Source of the DNA: JAICYJ01 sp045806525
GTDB lineage: Bacteria; Actinomycetota; Thermoleophilia; Gaiellales; JAICJC01
Assembly: GCA_045806525.1 (NCBI GenBank)
Contig: JBJMJD010000105.1
Coordinates: 1-64,000, forward strand
Length of the DNA stretch: 64,000 bases
Reading direction: 5' to 3'
The stretch's first letter is position 1; each line of letters starts with the position of its first letter. Made by a program: the position numbers and the translations under genes. Positions 8,247-16,737 of the stretch are shown here, one piece after another. The notes below the pieces were generated by a model. That model was given only the letters and a program-made list of their open reading frames with translations. It was not told the origin of the DNA and made no database searches.

Positions 8247-9112
8247 GGCAACACCACCGATCGGGTCAGGTTACGGGGCAGGTCGGGATCCAGGCCGCGG
8301 ACGTCGGCCAGCCTGATCGCCAGCCGGTGCGCGAGCACCAGCGTGGCCAGGGGGGAGGGGTCGGGGTCGACCAGCGTTGCGCCGGTGGCGCGAATGTCTG
8401 CGCCCAGCGTTGCATCGATCGGGCCGATCGCGATCACCGCTGTGTCCGCGTCGCCCAGCGAGATCGGGCCGTGCCGGTACTCCATCGCGGGATACGCCTC
8501 GGCCCAGGCCTGGGCGGCCTCGCGCAGCTTCAGCGCGGCCTCGCTGGCGAGGCCGTTCGTCCAGCCGCGCCCCAGGAACTGGAACCGCCGGAAGTCGGCC
8601 GGGTCGATCGGCAGCGGGGCCTCCAGCACGCGCCGGGCGGCCTCGATCGACGGTGACAGGTCGAGCCCGGCGTGGGTCAGCAGCAGCACCAGCGCCGTGC
8701 TGGCGAACCGCGTCTGCACCACCGACCGTTCGTCGGCGAAGGGCAGCGAGATGGTCGTGTCCGCAAGCTCCGCGACCGGGCTGTCGGGCACCGCGGTCAG
8801 CGCCAGCGTGGGCGCGCCGCGGTGCGACCGCAGCAGCTCCAGCACCTCGCTGGTGGTGCCGGAGCGCGAGATCACGAGCAGCGCGTCGTAGCTGCGGCCG
8901 GTCGGAAACTCGGAGGCGGCGAACGCGTCGGTCTCGCCGGCCCCCGCCTGCTCACGCGCGACCGCGTAGGACTGGGCCATGTACAGCGACGTGCCGCACC
9001 CGGCAACGGCGATCCGCAGGCCGCGGGCCGGCAGCGGCAGGTCGGGCGCGAGGTCGGCGGCCCGCCGCCAGATGTCGGGCTGGCTGGCCACCTCGTGAGC
9101 GATTGCGCTCAT
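8243..9112 (-). CDS. SIS-domain sugar isomerase (AgaS/GlmS-isomerase-like)
   Basis: 289 residues with two SIS (sugar isomerase) modules. The first contains AVAGCGTSLYMA and ISRSGTTSEVL, the phosphosugar-binding loops. The second contains FLGRGWTNGLASEAALKLREAA and the EYRHGPISL motif. Relatives are ketose-aldose isomerases or deaminases such as AgaS (galactosamine-6-phosphate deaminase/isomerase) and FrlB; the glutaminase domain of GlmS is absent. I chose the ATG at 9112: it sits 8 nt after a TAAAGT -10 box, as expected for a leaderless transcript. ATGs at 9142 and 9343 are less likely. It leads the transporter operon and would supply tagatose-6-phosphate to the kinase/aldolase set. Confidence 0.82.
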   Translation of the reverse strand: MSAIAHEVASQPDIWRRAADLAPDLPLPARGLRIAVAGCGTSLYMAQSYAVAREQAGAGETDAFAASEFPTGRSYDALLVISRSGTTSEVLELLRSHRGAPTLALTAVPDSPVAELADTTISLPFADERSVVQTRFASTALVLLLTHAGLDLSPSIEAARRVLEAPLPIDPADFRRFQFLGRGWTNGLASEAALKLREAAQAWAEAYPAMEYRHGPISLGDADTAVIAIGPIDATLGADIRATGATLVDPDPSPLATLVLAHRLAIRLADVRGLDPDLPRNLTRSVVLP

Positions 9113-9120
9113 ATCGCGCC

Positions 9121-9126
9121 ACTTTA
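9121..9126 (-). promoter_or_regulatory. -10 box TAAAGT of the SIS/transporter operon
   Basis: On the minus strand TAAAGT ends 8 nt before the ATG at 9112, the spacing of a leaderless promoter. It overlaps the inverted repeat 9122-9146. Confidence 0.5.
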
Positions 9127-9146
9127 TGCCGTAACTGCTCATAAGG
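9122..9146. promoter_or_regulatory. Inverted repeat CTTTATG-N11-CATAAGG (candidate DeoR operator)
   Basis: Six of seven arm positions match (9122-9128 against 9140-9146). It lies in the 76-bp gap between the divergent SIS operon and deoR-type gene and covers the -10 box of the former, so a bound repressor would block it. The DeoR protein encoded next door is the obvious candidate. Confidence 0.45.
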
Positions 9147-9173
9147 CAACCAGCGCACGGAGGTACCACTCGA

Positions 9174-9179
9174 TAGACT
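9174..9179 (+). promoter_or_regulatory. -10 box TAGACT of the DeoR gene
   Basis: TAGACT ends 9 nt before the ATG at 9189. No Shine-Dalgarno lies at usable distance; the GGAGGT at 9159-9164 is too far upstream. A leaderless start is likely. Confidence 0.5.
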
Positions 9180-9188
9180 TGCGCAACA

Positions 9189-9947
9189 ATGCGCCAGTCC
9201 GAACGTCTCAGCCGCATCGTCGAGCAGCTGTCCACGAACGGGTCGGTCGGAGTCGGCGACCTGGCGGCGGATCTGGGCGTCTCCTCGGCCACCGTGCGGC
9301 GCGACCTGGTGCTGCTCGAACAGCAGCGGCTGCTGGCGCGCACTCACGGCGGCGCCATCGCAAACGGCGTCCTGTTCGAGCTGCCGCTGCGCTATCGCAG
9401 CGCTCGCCGCCAGGAGCAGAAGGCCCGGATCGCACAGGTGGCGGCCGAGCGCGTGCCCGAGGGCGCCGCCATCGGCATGACCGGTGGAACCACCACCACT
9501 GAATGTGCCCGGGCGCTGTCCGACCGGCGGCGGCTGACGGTCGTCACCAACTCCCTGAACATCGCCTCTGAGCTGGCGGTGCGCCCCAACCTGAAGCTGG
9601 TCGTGACCGGCGGCGTGGCTCGTCCCGAGTCCTACGAGCTGGTGGGGCCGCTGGCCGAGGCGTCGCTGTCCGGCCTCTATCTGGACATCGTGCTGGTGGG
9701 CGTCGACGGCATCGCCGCGGACGCCGGGCTCACAACCCACCACGAGGTCGAGGCCCACACCAACCGGGCGCTGATCGCGCGTGCCCGCCGCGTCGTGGTG
9801 GTGGCAGACAGCTCCAAGATCGGCCAGATCGCGTTCGCCCGCATCTGCGGCCTCGAGGCGGTGCACGAGGTGATCAGCGACACGGGAGCCGACCGCTCCG
9901 AGGTGGCCGCCCTGCGCGCGGCCGGCGCCACCGTCACCCTGGTCTGA
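9189..9947 (+). CDS. DeoR-family transcriptional regulator
   Basis: 252 residues. The N-terminal helix-turn-helix (about residues 5-57: RIVEQLS, DLAADLGVSSATVRRDL) is followed by the sugar-phosphate-sensing DeoR C-terminal domain, with GMTGGTTTTECA, VVTNSLNIA and the closing VVVADSSKIGQ. DeoR proteins usually repress sugar operons and are released by a phosphorylated intermediate. It is divergent from the SIS/transporter operon and likely controls it, and perhaps also the GH4/aldolase pair. Its stop lies 8 bp from the stop of the convergent UPF0104 gene. Confidence 0.92.
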   Translation: MRQSERLSRIVEQLSTNGSVGVGDLAADLGVSSATVRRDLVLLEQQRLLARTHGGAIANGVLFELPLRYRSARRQEQKARIAQVAAERVPEGAAIGMTGGTTTTECARALSDRRRLTVVTNSLNIASELAVRPNLKLVVTGGVARPESYELVGPLAEASLSGLYLDIVLVGVDGIAADAGLTTHHEVEAHTNRALIARARRVVVVADSSKIGQIAFARICGLEAVHEVISDTGADRSEVAALRAAGATVTLV

Positions 9948-9955
9948 GGTGGTCG

Positions 9956-10918
9956 CTACCCGGTCGCGTCGGGCGGTCCGGCGTCGGCTGTGACCGGCTC
10001 GGCCAGCGGGTCGATCTCGCCGTCCTCCTTCTTGCGCACGTGAATCAGCCCACGCGTCTGCTTCCACCCGATCTGTGCGGCCAGCATGGTCAGGCCGAAC
10101 GCCACGCTCCACGCCGTCGTGATCAGCGCCTGGCCGACCGTGTAGGCCGTGATCACGCTCTGGGGCGCCACCCCGTTCAGCACCACCGATGCCAGCGCCG
10201 TCTGCGACCCGACCGCCCCCGGCGCGATCGCGATCGTCGAGGAGATCGAGGACGCCGCCACGATCAGGAAGATGTTCTCGACAGACACGGGGATGTGGTA
10301 CGCGTACATGAAGGTGGCGTTCACGCCCATCCGCGCGGCGTACGACGCCGCTTCGACCAGCACCACCTGCGTCATGAACTTGCCCGGCGTGGTGAGGATG
10401 CCGCCGCCGTCCTTGGCCTGCTCCCAGGTGTGGTGCAGCCGGTGCCAGAGGATCTTGCCGACCACGAAGATCAGGGCGGCGCCAACGACCAGGATGATCA
10501 GGGTCAGCCCGACGTGATCCGCGAACCAGCCGAACTTGACGTCGAATGAGCCGGCCACGCTCAGGAACAGCCACAGGTAGACGATGGCTGCGACCACAAC
10601 GAAGAAGATGTTCTGCACGAGCGTCGCGCCCACCAGGCCGGCGACGGTCGACCCGGCGATGGCGCTGCGGTACAGGCCCAGCATCGCCACCGTGCCCGCC
10701 GAGGCCGGCAGGATCGAGTTGAGGCCGGCGCCGCCCGCGTAGTAGCTCAGCACCTCGCGGTAGGGCAGCACCGACTTGGGATAGGCGGCGCGCAGGATGT
10801 TGCGCCACGCCAGCGAGATGAACAGCGTCTGCAGCAGCTGGAAGCTCAAGCCCAGCACCACCAGCGGCAGCGAGACCGCTTTCAGAGTGTCCCAGAACTG
10901 GTTCAGCCAGTCAGCCAC
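9956..10918 (-). CDS. UPF0104/LPG_synthase_TM flippase-like membrane protein
   Basis: 320 residues, about eight membrane segments. Recognisable family features are the LNSILPASAGT motif near residues 60-75 and IAIAPGAVGSQTALAS near 235-250, both typical of the lysylphosphatidylglycerol-synthase membrane region (UPF0104/AglD-like). Such proteins are proposed to move or modify lipid-linked molecules; no enzymatic domain is fused here. The tail is charged and cytoplasmic (HVRKKEDGEIDP). The start is a GTG at 10918 with TAGCCT 7 nt upstream. A second family member lies at 12975, on the other side of the phosphatase fusion, suggesting joint work on a membrane lipid or lipid-linked glycan. Confidence 0.8.
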   Translation of the reverse strand: MADWLNQFWDTLKAVSLPLVVLGLSFQLLQTLFISLAWRNILRAAYPKSVLPYREVLSYYAGGAGLNSILPASAGTVAMLGLYRSAIAGSTVAGLVGATLVQNIFFVVVAAIVYLWLFLSVAGSFDVKFGWFADHVGLTLIILVVGAALIFVVGKILWHRLHHTWEQAKDGGGILTTPGKFMTQVVLVEAASYAARMGVNATFMYAYHIPVSVENIFLIVAASSISSTIAIAPGAVGSQTALASVVLNGVAPQSVITAYTVGQALITTAWSVAFGLTMLAAQIGWKQTRGLIHVRKKEDGEIDPLAEPVTADAGPPDATG

Positions 10919-10925
10919 GAGGCAA

Positions 10926-10931
10926 GGCTAC
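10926..10931 (-). promoter_or_regulatory. -10 box TAGCCT of the UPF0104 gene
   Basis: On the minus strand TAGCCT ends 7 nt before the GTG at 10918, consistent with a leaderless mRNA. Confidence 0.5.
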
Positions 10932-10965
10932 TCCGAGCACCTGTCGTCATCGCCTTCGGTCGCGT

Positions 10966-10971
10966 AGGGTT
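10966..10971 (+). promoter_or_regulatory. -10 box TAGGGT of the holin/phosphatase gene
   Basis: TAGGGT ends 7 nt before the ATG at 10979 and is divergent from the TAGCCT box 35 bp away. This supports 10979 over the in-frame GTG at 10973 as the start. Confidence 0.5.
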
Positions 10972-10978
10972 TGTGCTC

Positions 10979-13012
10979 ATGACCGCCTCACAGCCCGAAA
11001 TGCGGTGGCACCCCGAGCGCCCGCAGCTGCGCCCGCTGCGGATGGTGGTGAGCTGGGTGATCTCGGCGCTCTCGCTGCTGTTCGCTGCGGTGGTCGTGCC
11101 GGAGGTGACGGTCTCCGGGTTCTGGGGCGCTCTTCTGATCGCCGCCCTGATCGCCATCCTGAACGCGATCGTGCCGCCCGTGATCGCGGCGCTGCGGCTG
11201 CCGTTCACCCTGATCTCGAGCTTCCTGCTGATCCTGTTCGCAGACGCTGCCCTGCTGCTCGTCGCGTCGGACGCGTTCCCGGGAGCGATGCATGTCCCGG
11301 GCCTCGGCCGGGCGCTGGCCGTGTCGCTGCTGGCGGCTGCCGCGGCGATGGTGATCACCATCCTGGCCGGGATGGACGACGACGACGAGTACACGCTGCG
11401 CGTGACCCAGCGGATCGCGCGGCGCACCGGCAATGTCCAGCGCACCGACGTGCCGGGCGTGATCTACCTCGAGATCGACGGGCTGGGGCTGCCGGTGCTG
11501 CAGCGGGCGATGCGCGACGGCAACGCGCCGGAGATGGCACGCTGGCTGGTCGACGGCTCGCACCACATGGTGGAATGGCAGACCGACCTGTCGTCGCAGA
11601 CCGGAGCCAGCCAGGCCGGGATACTGCTGGGATCGAACGAGGACATCCCCGCCTTCCGCTGGGTCGACAAGCGCACCGGCCGCGTGATCGCCTGCTCGGG
11701 CCCGGACGACTGCGCGGAGATGGAGCAGCGCCTGGCCACGGGCGTCGGGCTGCTGGTGGGCGGCGGCGCCAGCCGCGGTAACCTGTTCTCGGGTGAGGCC
11801 GACGCAACGATCCTGACCGTCAGCCGGCTGAGCGCCGAGAAGAAGGCGAACCCTGGCTACCGCAGCTTCTTCGCGAACGGGTTCAACGTCACCCGGGTGC
11901 TGGTGCTGTTCTTCTTCGAGGTGGGCCTGGAGTGGGTGGCCGCCATCCGCGGTATCCGCCGCAACGTACAGCCGCGGGGGCACCGGGGCGGCAAGTACCC
12001 GTTCATCCGGGCCGGCATGTGCGTGGTCGTGCGCGACCTGATCGTGCACGGCGTGCTCTCGGACATGATGCAGGGACGCGCCGCCGTCTACGCCACGTTC
12101 TCGAGCTACGACGAGGTCGCGCACCACTCCGGCCTGGAGCGGGCCGACACGCTGGAGGCGCTGCGAAAGCTGGACGAGCAGTTCGGGCGGATTATGCGCG
12201 CGTGCCGCTACGCGCCCCGCCCCTACCGGATCGTGGTGCTGTCCGACCACGGCCAGACGCAGGGCGCCACCTTCCGGCAGCGCAACGGCTACGGGCTGGA
12301 CGACCTCGTGCGCCGCTCGCTGGAGTCGGGCTCGGTCGGCGAGATCTCAGGTGCCGAAGAGGCCCAGGCGATGGTCGGCCACGCGCTGACCGAGGCCACC
12401 GGCGGCGATGCCAAGGACCCGGACGCCGACGAGAGCACGCCCGAGGGCGAGGACGTGATCGTGCTCGGGTCGGGCAACCTCGGGCTGCTGTACCTGATGA
12501 ACCACCCCGAGCGGCTGACGCTGGAGCAGATCAACGCCGAACACCCGCGCCTGATCCCGGCCCTTCGCGCCCATCCTCACGTTGGCTGGCTGCTGGTGCG
12601 GGCGGCCTCCGGGCCGGTGGTGCTGGGCGCGACCGGCAGCCGTGACCTGGTGTCGGGCGAGGTCGAGGGCGACGATCCGCTGGCACCGTTTGCGCCCGAG
12701 GCGGCGCAGCACCTGGCCCGCACCGACGGCTTCTCCAACGTGGCCGACATCATGATCGGCAGCTTCTACAGCCCCGACCTCGAGCAGGGTTGCGCGTTCG
12801 AGGAGCTGATCAGCTTCCACGGCGGGCTGGGCGGCCCGCAGACGCGGCCGTTCATCCTCTACCCGGTCGAGCTGGCCGCTCCCGAGCAGCCGATCCTGGG
12901 GGCCGCGCGGGTGCACGAGATCCTGTCCGGCTGGCGCCGGGACCTGCAGGGGGAGTTCGTGTCCCTGGCGGCGGTCACGCCGGCTCCGGCGCCCGATGCC
13001 GCCGCCACGTGA
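10979..13012 (+). CDS. Holin-superfamily-IV-like membrane domain fused to alkaline phosphatase-fold hydrolase
   Basis: 677 residues in two parts. Residues about 20-130 hold four membrane segments like the mycobacterial/phage holin superfamily IV domain. From about 150 a phosphodiesterase/alkaline phosphatase-fold domain begins: EIDGLG (metal Asp), a nucleophile region TDLSSQTGASQAG, SSYDEVAHHSG, VVLSDHGQTQG and a late ISFHGGLGG supply the metal ligands expected of that fold. The catalytic part would work on a membrane-bound phosphate ester. It lies between two UPF0104 proteins. Its last 38 bp overlap the convergent gene at 12975. The substrate is unknown; phosphoglycerol-type polymers or lipid phosphates are plausible. 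Confidence 0.8.
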   Translation: MTASQPEMRWHPERPQLRPLRMVVSWVISALSLLFAAVVVPEVTVSGFWGALLIAALIAILNAIVPPVIAALRLPFTLISSFLLILFADAALLLVASDAFPGAMHVPGLGRALAVSLLAAAAAMVITILAGMDDDDEYTLRVTQRIARRTGNVQRTDVPGVIYLEIDGLGLPVLQRAMRDGNAPEMARWLVDGSHHMVEWQTDLSSQTGASQAGILLGSNEDIPAFRWVDKRTGRVIACSGPDDCAEMEQRLATGVGLLVGGGASRGNLFSGEADATILTVSRLSAEKKANPGYRSFFANGFNVTRVLVLFFFEVGLEWVAAIRGIRRNVQPRGHRGGKYPFIRAGMCVVVRDLIVHGVLSDMMQGRAAVYATFSSYDEVAHHSGLERADTLEALRKLDEQFGRIMRACRYAPRPYRIVVLSDHGQTQGATFRQRNGYGLDDLVRRSLESGSVGEISGAEEAQAMVGHALTEATGGDAKDPDADESTPEGEDVIVLGSGNLGLLYLMNHPERLTLEQINAEHPRLIPALRAHPHVGWLLVRAASGPVVLGATGSRDLVSGEVEGDDPLAPFAPEAAQHLARTDGFSNVADIMIGSFYSPDLEQGCAFEELISFHGGLGGPQTRPFILYPVELAAPEQPILGAARVHEILSGWRRDLQGEFVSLAAVTPAPAPDAAAT

Positions 13013-14042
13013 GCCCCAGCACCGCTCCTAGCACCAGCGTCGGCACGACCGTCAGCACCCGGTAGAGCAGCACCGCCGCCACCGCCTCCGCGTTGCCGGC
13101 GCCGAAGCCGACCAGCGCTGAGGACAGGCCGAGCTCGACGATGCCGACGCCCCCGGGCGTGATCGGGACGGCGGTCAGCAGGCGCACCAGGCCCCATGCC
13201 GCCATCGCCTCCACCCAGGTCACCTCGGATGAGGGAACGCCGGTCGCACGCAGGCACACCAGCAGCACGCCGAACACCGTCAGGTGCCCTGCGAATGCGG
13301 CCAGCGTGATGACGTGCCAGCGGCGGGACAGCAGGTGCACCGTCTCGCCGCGGAAGCGCACCATGGCGGCCCCCCAGCCCGAGCGCGGGTCGCGGCGTAC
13401 CAGCCGCAGTGCCCAGTTGACGACGCGTTGCGCGCGGTCCCCCCATACCTGCGCTTGCTGATCGCTGCGGAACGCCATCACCAGCGCCGTCGCCAAGAAG
13501 ACGATCACGCCCATGCCGATCAATCCGGCCGTCAGCAGCAGCGTGCTGGTGCCGCCGGTGAGCAGCAGCAGCGCCAGGGCCACCATCGGCAGCGTCACGT
13601 TCACGATCTGGTTCCAGGCGCCGGTCACGACAACGGCCACGGCGATCGCGCTCGACCGGTATCTCCAGCTTCGCAGCATCGCGTAGGACGCAGCCAGGCC
13701 GACGGCGTCGCCACCCGGCACCGCGATCGAGATCGCCGTCGAAGTCTGGGTCAGCACCATCGACTGGCGGTAGTTGAGCCCCGGCAGCGCCGCCATCCAG
13801 GGTGGTCCGTAGGTGGCAACGTTGATGGCCGTGGCAACCGCGAGTGCCACCAGCGCCTGGTTGCTGAGGCCGGTCACCACATCCCACACGTCCGAGTAGT
13901 TGGCGATCCGGGGCAGCAGCACCAGGAACACCAGCAGGATCGCCGCGATGCCGACCACGGCGGGGCCGAACCTGCGCACCAGCGACTTCTGCTCCGCCTC
14001 CGGCTCTTGCGGCTCGCCCACGACGGGCGGCTCGGCGGTCAC
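12975..14042 (-). CDS. UPF0104/YbhN-type flippase-like membrane protein
   Basis: 355 residues, about eight membrane segments after a charged N-terminal tail of 25 residues. The conserved family signatures are AVPGGDAVGLAASYAML (about 108-124) and, near the end, VPITPGGVGIVELGLSSAL, the PGGxGxxE motif of YbhN/LPG_synthase_TM proteins. Transport or protection of lipid-linked intermediates is the usual proposal. The ATG at 14042 overlaps the upstream SHOCT gene by ATGA, so the two form an operon. The 3' end overlaps the convergent holin/phosphatase gene by 38 bp, which may limit simultaneous transcription. Confidence 0.82.
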   Translation of the reverse strand: MTAEPPVVGEPQEPEAEQKSLVRRFGPAVVGIAAILLVFLVLLPRIANYSDVWDVVTGLSNQALVALAVATAINVATYGPPWMAALPGLNYRQSMVLTQTSTAISIAVPGGDAVGLAASYAMLRSWRYRSSAIAVAVVVTGAWNQIVNVTLPMVALALLLLTGGTSTLLLTAGLIGMGVIVFLATALVMAFRSDQQAQVWGDRAQRVVNWALRLVRRDPRSGWGAAMVRFRGETVHLLSRRWHVITLAAFAGHLTVFGVLLVCLRATGVPSSEVTWVEAMAAWGLVRLLTAVPITPGGVGIVELGLSSALVGFGAGNAEAVAAVLLYRVLTVVPTLVLGAVLGLTWRRHRAPEPA

Positions 14043-15385
14043 GGCAGCAGCGAGGATTTCATGGCCTGGAACTCCTGATCAGTGAGCGCGCCCTGGTCGT
14101 GCAGCGCAGACAGGCGCTCCAGCTGGTCAACCGGTGTCTCGGCCGTCGCCGGTGCCGTCGTGACGGCGGCCTGCTGCGGCCGCGACAGCTTCGCCCTCGC
14201 AGCCGCAACCACGTCGCCGCTCTGCGCGTCGGGGAACTCCTTCACCGACTGCCGCCGCACGGCCTCCAGCCCGATGCCGGCCAGCACGATCATCACCAGC
14301 GCCGGCACCGGCCGGCGGAAGGCCTGCGTCGGCGCCCACCAGATCAGGAACAGGACGACCGCGGCGAAGGCAACCCAGACCTGGCCGGCGTGGTCGCGCG
14401 CGTGCGGCGCGAACGCCCGCCTGATCGCGACCGGCCGCTCGCCCTCGCCCGAGACCCAGGCCCAGATCACGACGATGAAGCCGACCCCGATCACCGTGCG
14501 GGTGGTGTCCTTGAGTAGGGCCGTGATGACGTCCCAGGCGGCGTTCGCGGCCGGCCGGTTCTCCGGCAGCTTGACGAGGTTTTCGACCAGCAGGCTGCCG
14601 CCGACCGTGCGTCCGATCACGAGGATGACACCGGCCGCGATGATGCCGATCCCGCAGTTGCGCACGGCCCGGCGCCGGTAGCCGGTCGCCAGGTACACCG
14701 CCAGGGCGTACAGGGCCAGCGAGACGAACGGCAGCACCCAGGCCAGCACCTTCAGCCAGTGTGCCAGCGTCTGCACCAGCGACAGCTGGTCGGAGGTGAA
14801 GATCACGATCTTTCCGCCGGCGATGCTCGTGGTCGGGCTCAGCCCCAAGCGGCCGGCCAGGTTCTGCTCGAGGCCGCTGGTGTTGATGGCGACCTCTCCA
14901 CCGCCCGTTTTCAGTCGGTCGCCGCCGCCGTCCAGCACCAGCACCAGCTGCGCGTGGGCAACCTCGTTCGCCTTGATCCACGCGGCCTGGGCGCGGTCTG
15001 AGGCCAGCAGGCGCGCGGCCGCGCGGTCGGCGTAGTCGCGCAGCGCGGCCGCGGCGGGCGCGGCCAGCGGCTGCGCCTGCTCGGGCAGCAGCGGCTTGAT
15101 CTGGGTGGCGACGTCGACGTTCGCGTAGAGCTGGTCGACCAGGTTCGAGGCCAGCGCCTGCTGGATCTCAGGCTGCTGCAGCAGCTGGGCGGTGGTGGTG
15201 TTGTACCCGTCCGAGTCGAGCACCACGCGCCGGATCCACAGCGCCAGCACCGACAGGATCAGCACCAGCGATGCCGCCGCGATCAGGCTGCCGACCATCC
15301 ATCGCCGGCGACGGGATGCCCTCTGCGTTGCTGTCTGGTCGGCGTTCTCGGCCGCTTCACCCTCCACCGGCTGATTGCTGCTCAC
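14039..15385 (-). CDS. Membrane protein with C-terminal SHOCT domain
   Basis: 448 residues, GTG start. A basic cytoplasmic N-terminus (RRRRW) leads to a first membrane helix near 30-52. An extracytoplasmic alpha-helical region of about 160 residues follows, then five membrane helices from about 215 to 375. The last 30 residues (PVDQLERLSALHDQGALT and on) are a SHOCT motif, a short helical module common at protein ends. No catalytic residues are recognisable. It is translationally coupled to the UPF0104 gene. In the 188-bp gap upstream, TAGCAT lies on this strand about 40 nt before the start; otherwise that gap holds only a TTGACA (15510-15515) facing the next gene. Confidence 0.7.
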   Translation of the reverse strand: MSSNQPVEGEAAENADQTATQRASRRRRWMVGSLIAAASLVLILSVLALWIRRVVLDSDGYNTTTAQLLQQPEIQQALASNLVDQLYANVDVATQIKPLLPEQAQPLAAPAAAALRDYADRAAARLLASDRAQAAWIKANEVAHAQLVLVLDGGGDRLKTGGGEVAINTSGLEQNLAGRLGLSPTTSIAGGKIVIFTSDQLSLVQTLAHWLKVLAWVLPFVSLALYALAVYLATGYRRRAVRNCGIGIIAAGVILVIGRTVGGSLLVENLVKLPENRPAANAAWDVITALLKDTTRTVIGVGFIVVIWAWVSGEGERPVAIRRAFAPHARDHAGQVWVAFAAVVLFLIWWAPTQAFRRPVPALVMIVLAGIGLEAVRRQSVKEFPDAQSGDVVAAARAKLSRPQQAAVTTAPATAETPVDQLERLSALHDQGALTDQEFQAMKSSLLP

Positions 15386-15573
15386 GCTGTCCGCCCCGTC
15401 CTTTGTAGGTCGATTGCCACGGCCATGCTATCGGTTGGGGGCTTCGTGGCGCCGGGCGGCGTGACCGCATCCGAAAGCGGACGACCGCCCGGATGTGAGC
15501 AGGCTCCCGTTGACAAAGGCTCTCTCATGTTCACGAGCTACGCTGCGGCTGGACACACTGGGAGGTAGCGGAG

Positions 15574-16737
15574 ATGCGGATGGGCAAGCGATCATCGGTG
15601 CGGGTGCTGGGCTGGGCAGGTCTGGCGCTGGTGATGTTGGGAGCGGTGAGCGTGACGGCGATGGCGTTGACGGCCGGTCACGGAAAGGTGCCGCCCCCAA
15701 AGCCGCTGGCCGTCGCGTTGCACGACGCGGCAACCGCCGCGCCGCCAGCAGGCGTGACCGCACACTTCGCCGTGCACCAGCACCTGATCCCCGGCAGCTC
15801 GAACCTGCTCTCGTCGGGGCCGCTGGCCGGCGCCACCGGCACCGTCTGGGCCGCAGGCAACGAGGTGCGCGTGTCGGTGCACTCGCAGCTGGGCTCGTCA
15901 CAGCTTGCCTATGACGGCACGTCCGTCACGTTCTACAACCCGAAGAACCATGCCGCCTACCGCCTGGCGGTGCCGCCGCACACGCGTGACAGTGAAACGA
16001 GCTCGTCGGCCCGACAGGCGCCTCCGTCGGTGGCCGATATCAGCAAGCTGCTCACCGGCATCGGCAAGGATGCAGTGCTTTCGGGAGCGATCCCCGGCAA
16101 CGTGGCCGGACGACCGGCCTACACGGTGCAGGTGCGGTCGCGCCACGCCTCGGGCCTGGTCGGCTCGCTGGCGCTGGCCTGGGATGCGGCACGCGGCGTG
16201 CCGCTGCGCTTCGCCATCACCCCGCGCGGCTCGAGCACCCCAGCGCTGGAGCTGGTCGTCACCGACATCCACTTCGGCAAGCTCTCGGCCGGCGCCACCA
16301 GCCTGACCCTGCCCGCCGGCACGCACACGGAGGCGCTGCAGCTTCCCTCCAAGCACCAGGTGCAGGGAGCCGCCAAGCACGTGCACTCGGTCTCCGGAGC
16401 GGGCGCGGTCGCGAGGGCCGTGCAGTTCCACCTTGCCGCCCCGGCCACGCTGGCCGACCGGCCCCGCGCCGAGGTGCGGTCGCTGGGCGACGGCGCGCTG
16501 ATCGTCTACGGCAAGGGCCTCGATTCGCTGCTGGTGTACGAGAAGCGGGCCGGTGGCCATGCCGCCGCCGCCACGCTGCCGGTGATGTCGCCGGTATCTG
16601 TGAACGGCGCGCCCGGGCATGAGCTCGAGACGACGCTCGGCAGCGTCCTGCAGTTCAGCAAGGGCGGGGTTACCTACACGGTCGCCGGGTTCCAGACGGC
16701 CGACACGATCCTCAGCGCAGCACAGTCGCTGCATTGA
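15574..16737 (+). CDS. Secreted or membrane-anchored LolA/MucB-like protein
   Basis: 387 residues. A basic start and a hydrophobic segment at 10-33 form a signal or anchor. The remainder has the pattern of LolA/RseB-like half-barrels: YDGTSVTFYNPKNHAAYRL near 110-130, VAGRPAYTVQVR near 175 and a late block ending GGVTYTVAGFQT. The ATG at 15574 follows GGGAGG with good spacing. Its stop overlaps the start of the ABC ATPase (TTGA), so it belongs to the exporter operon and may bind or sense whatever that system handles. There is no lipobox. The exact role is unknown. Confidence 0.65.
   Translation: MRMGKRSSVRVLGWAGLALVMLGAVSVTAMALTAGHGKVPPPKPLAVALHDAATAAPPAGVTAHFAVHQHLIPGSSNLLSSGPLAGATGTVWAAGNEVRVSVHSQLGSSQLAYDGTSVTFYNPKNHAAYRLAVPPHTRDSETSSSARQAPPSVADISKLLTGIGKDAVLSGAIPGNVAGRPAYTVQVRSRHASGLVGSLALAWDAARGVPLRFAITPRGSSTPALELVVTDIHFGKLSAGATSLTLPAGTHTEALQLPSKHQVQGAAKHVHSVSGAGAVARAVQFHLAAPATLADRPRAEVRSLGDGALIVYGKGLDSLLVYEKRAGGHAAAATLPVMSPVSVNGAPGHELETTLGSVLQFSKGGVTYTVAGFQTADTILSAAQSLH

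Noticed and set aside
9159..9164. GGAGGT as Shine-Dalgarno of the DeoR gene
   Set aside because: It lies 24 nt before the ATG, too far to place the ribosome. The TAGACT box with a leaderless start explains the gene better.
971..9947. Cluster A as a sulfoquinovose (sulfoglycolysis) cluster
   Set aside because: The aldolase family (LacD/YihT) allows it, but there is no sulfoquinovosidase of GH31, no sulfolactaldehyde enzyme and no sulfonate exporter. The CHSV GH4 and LacC-like kinase favour galactose-type sugars.
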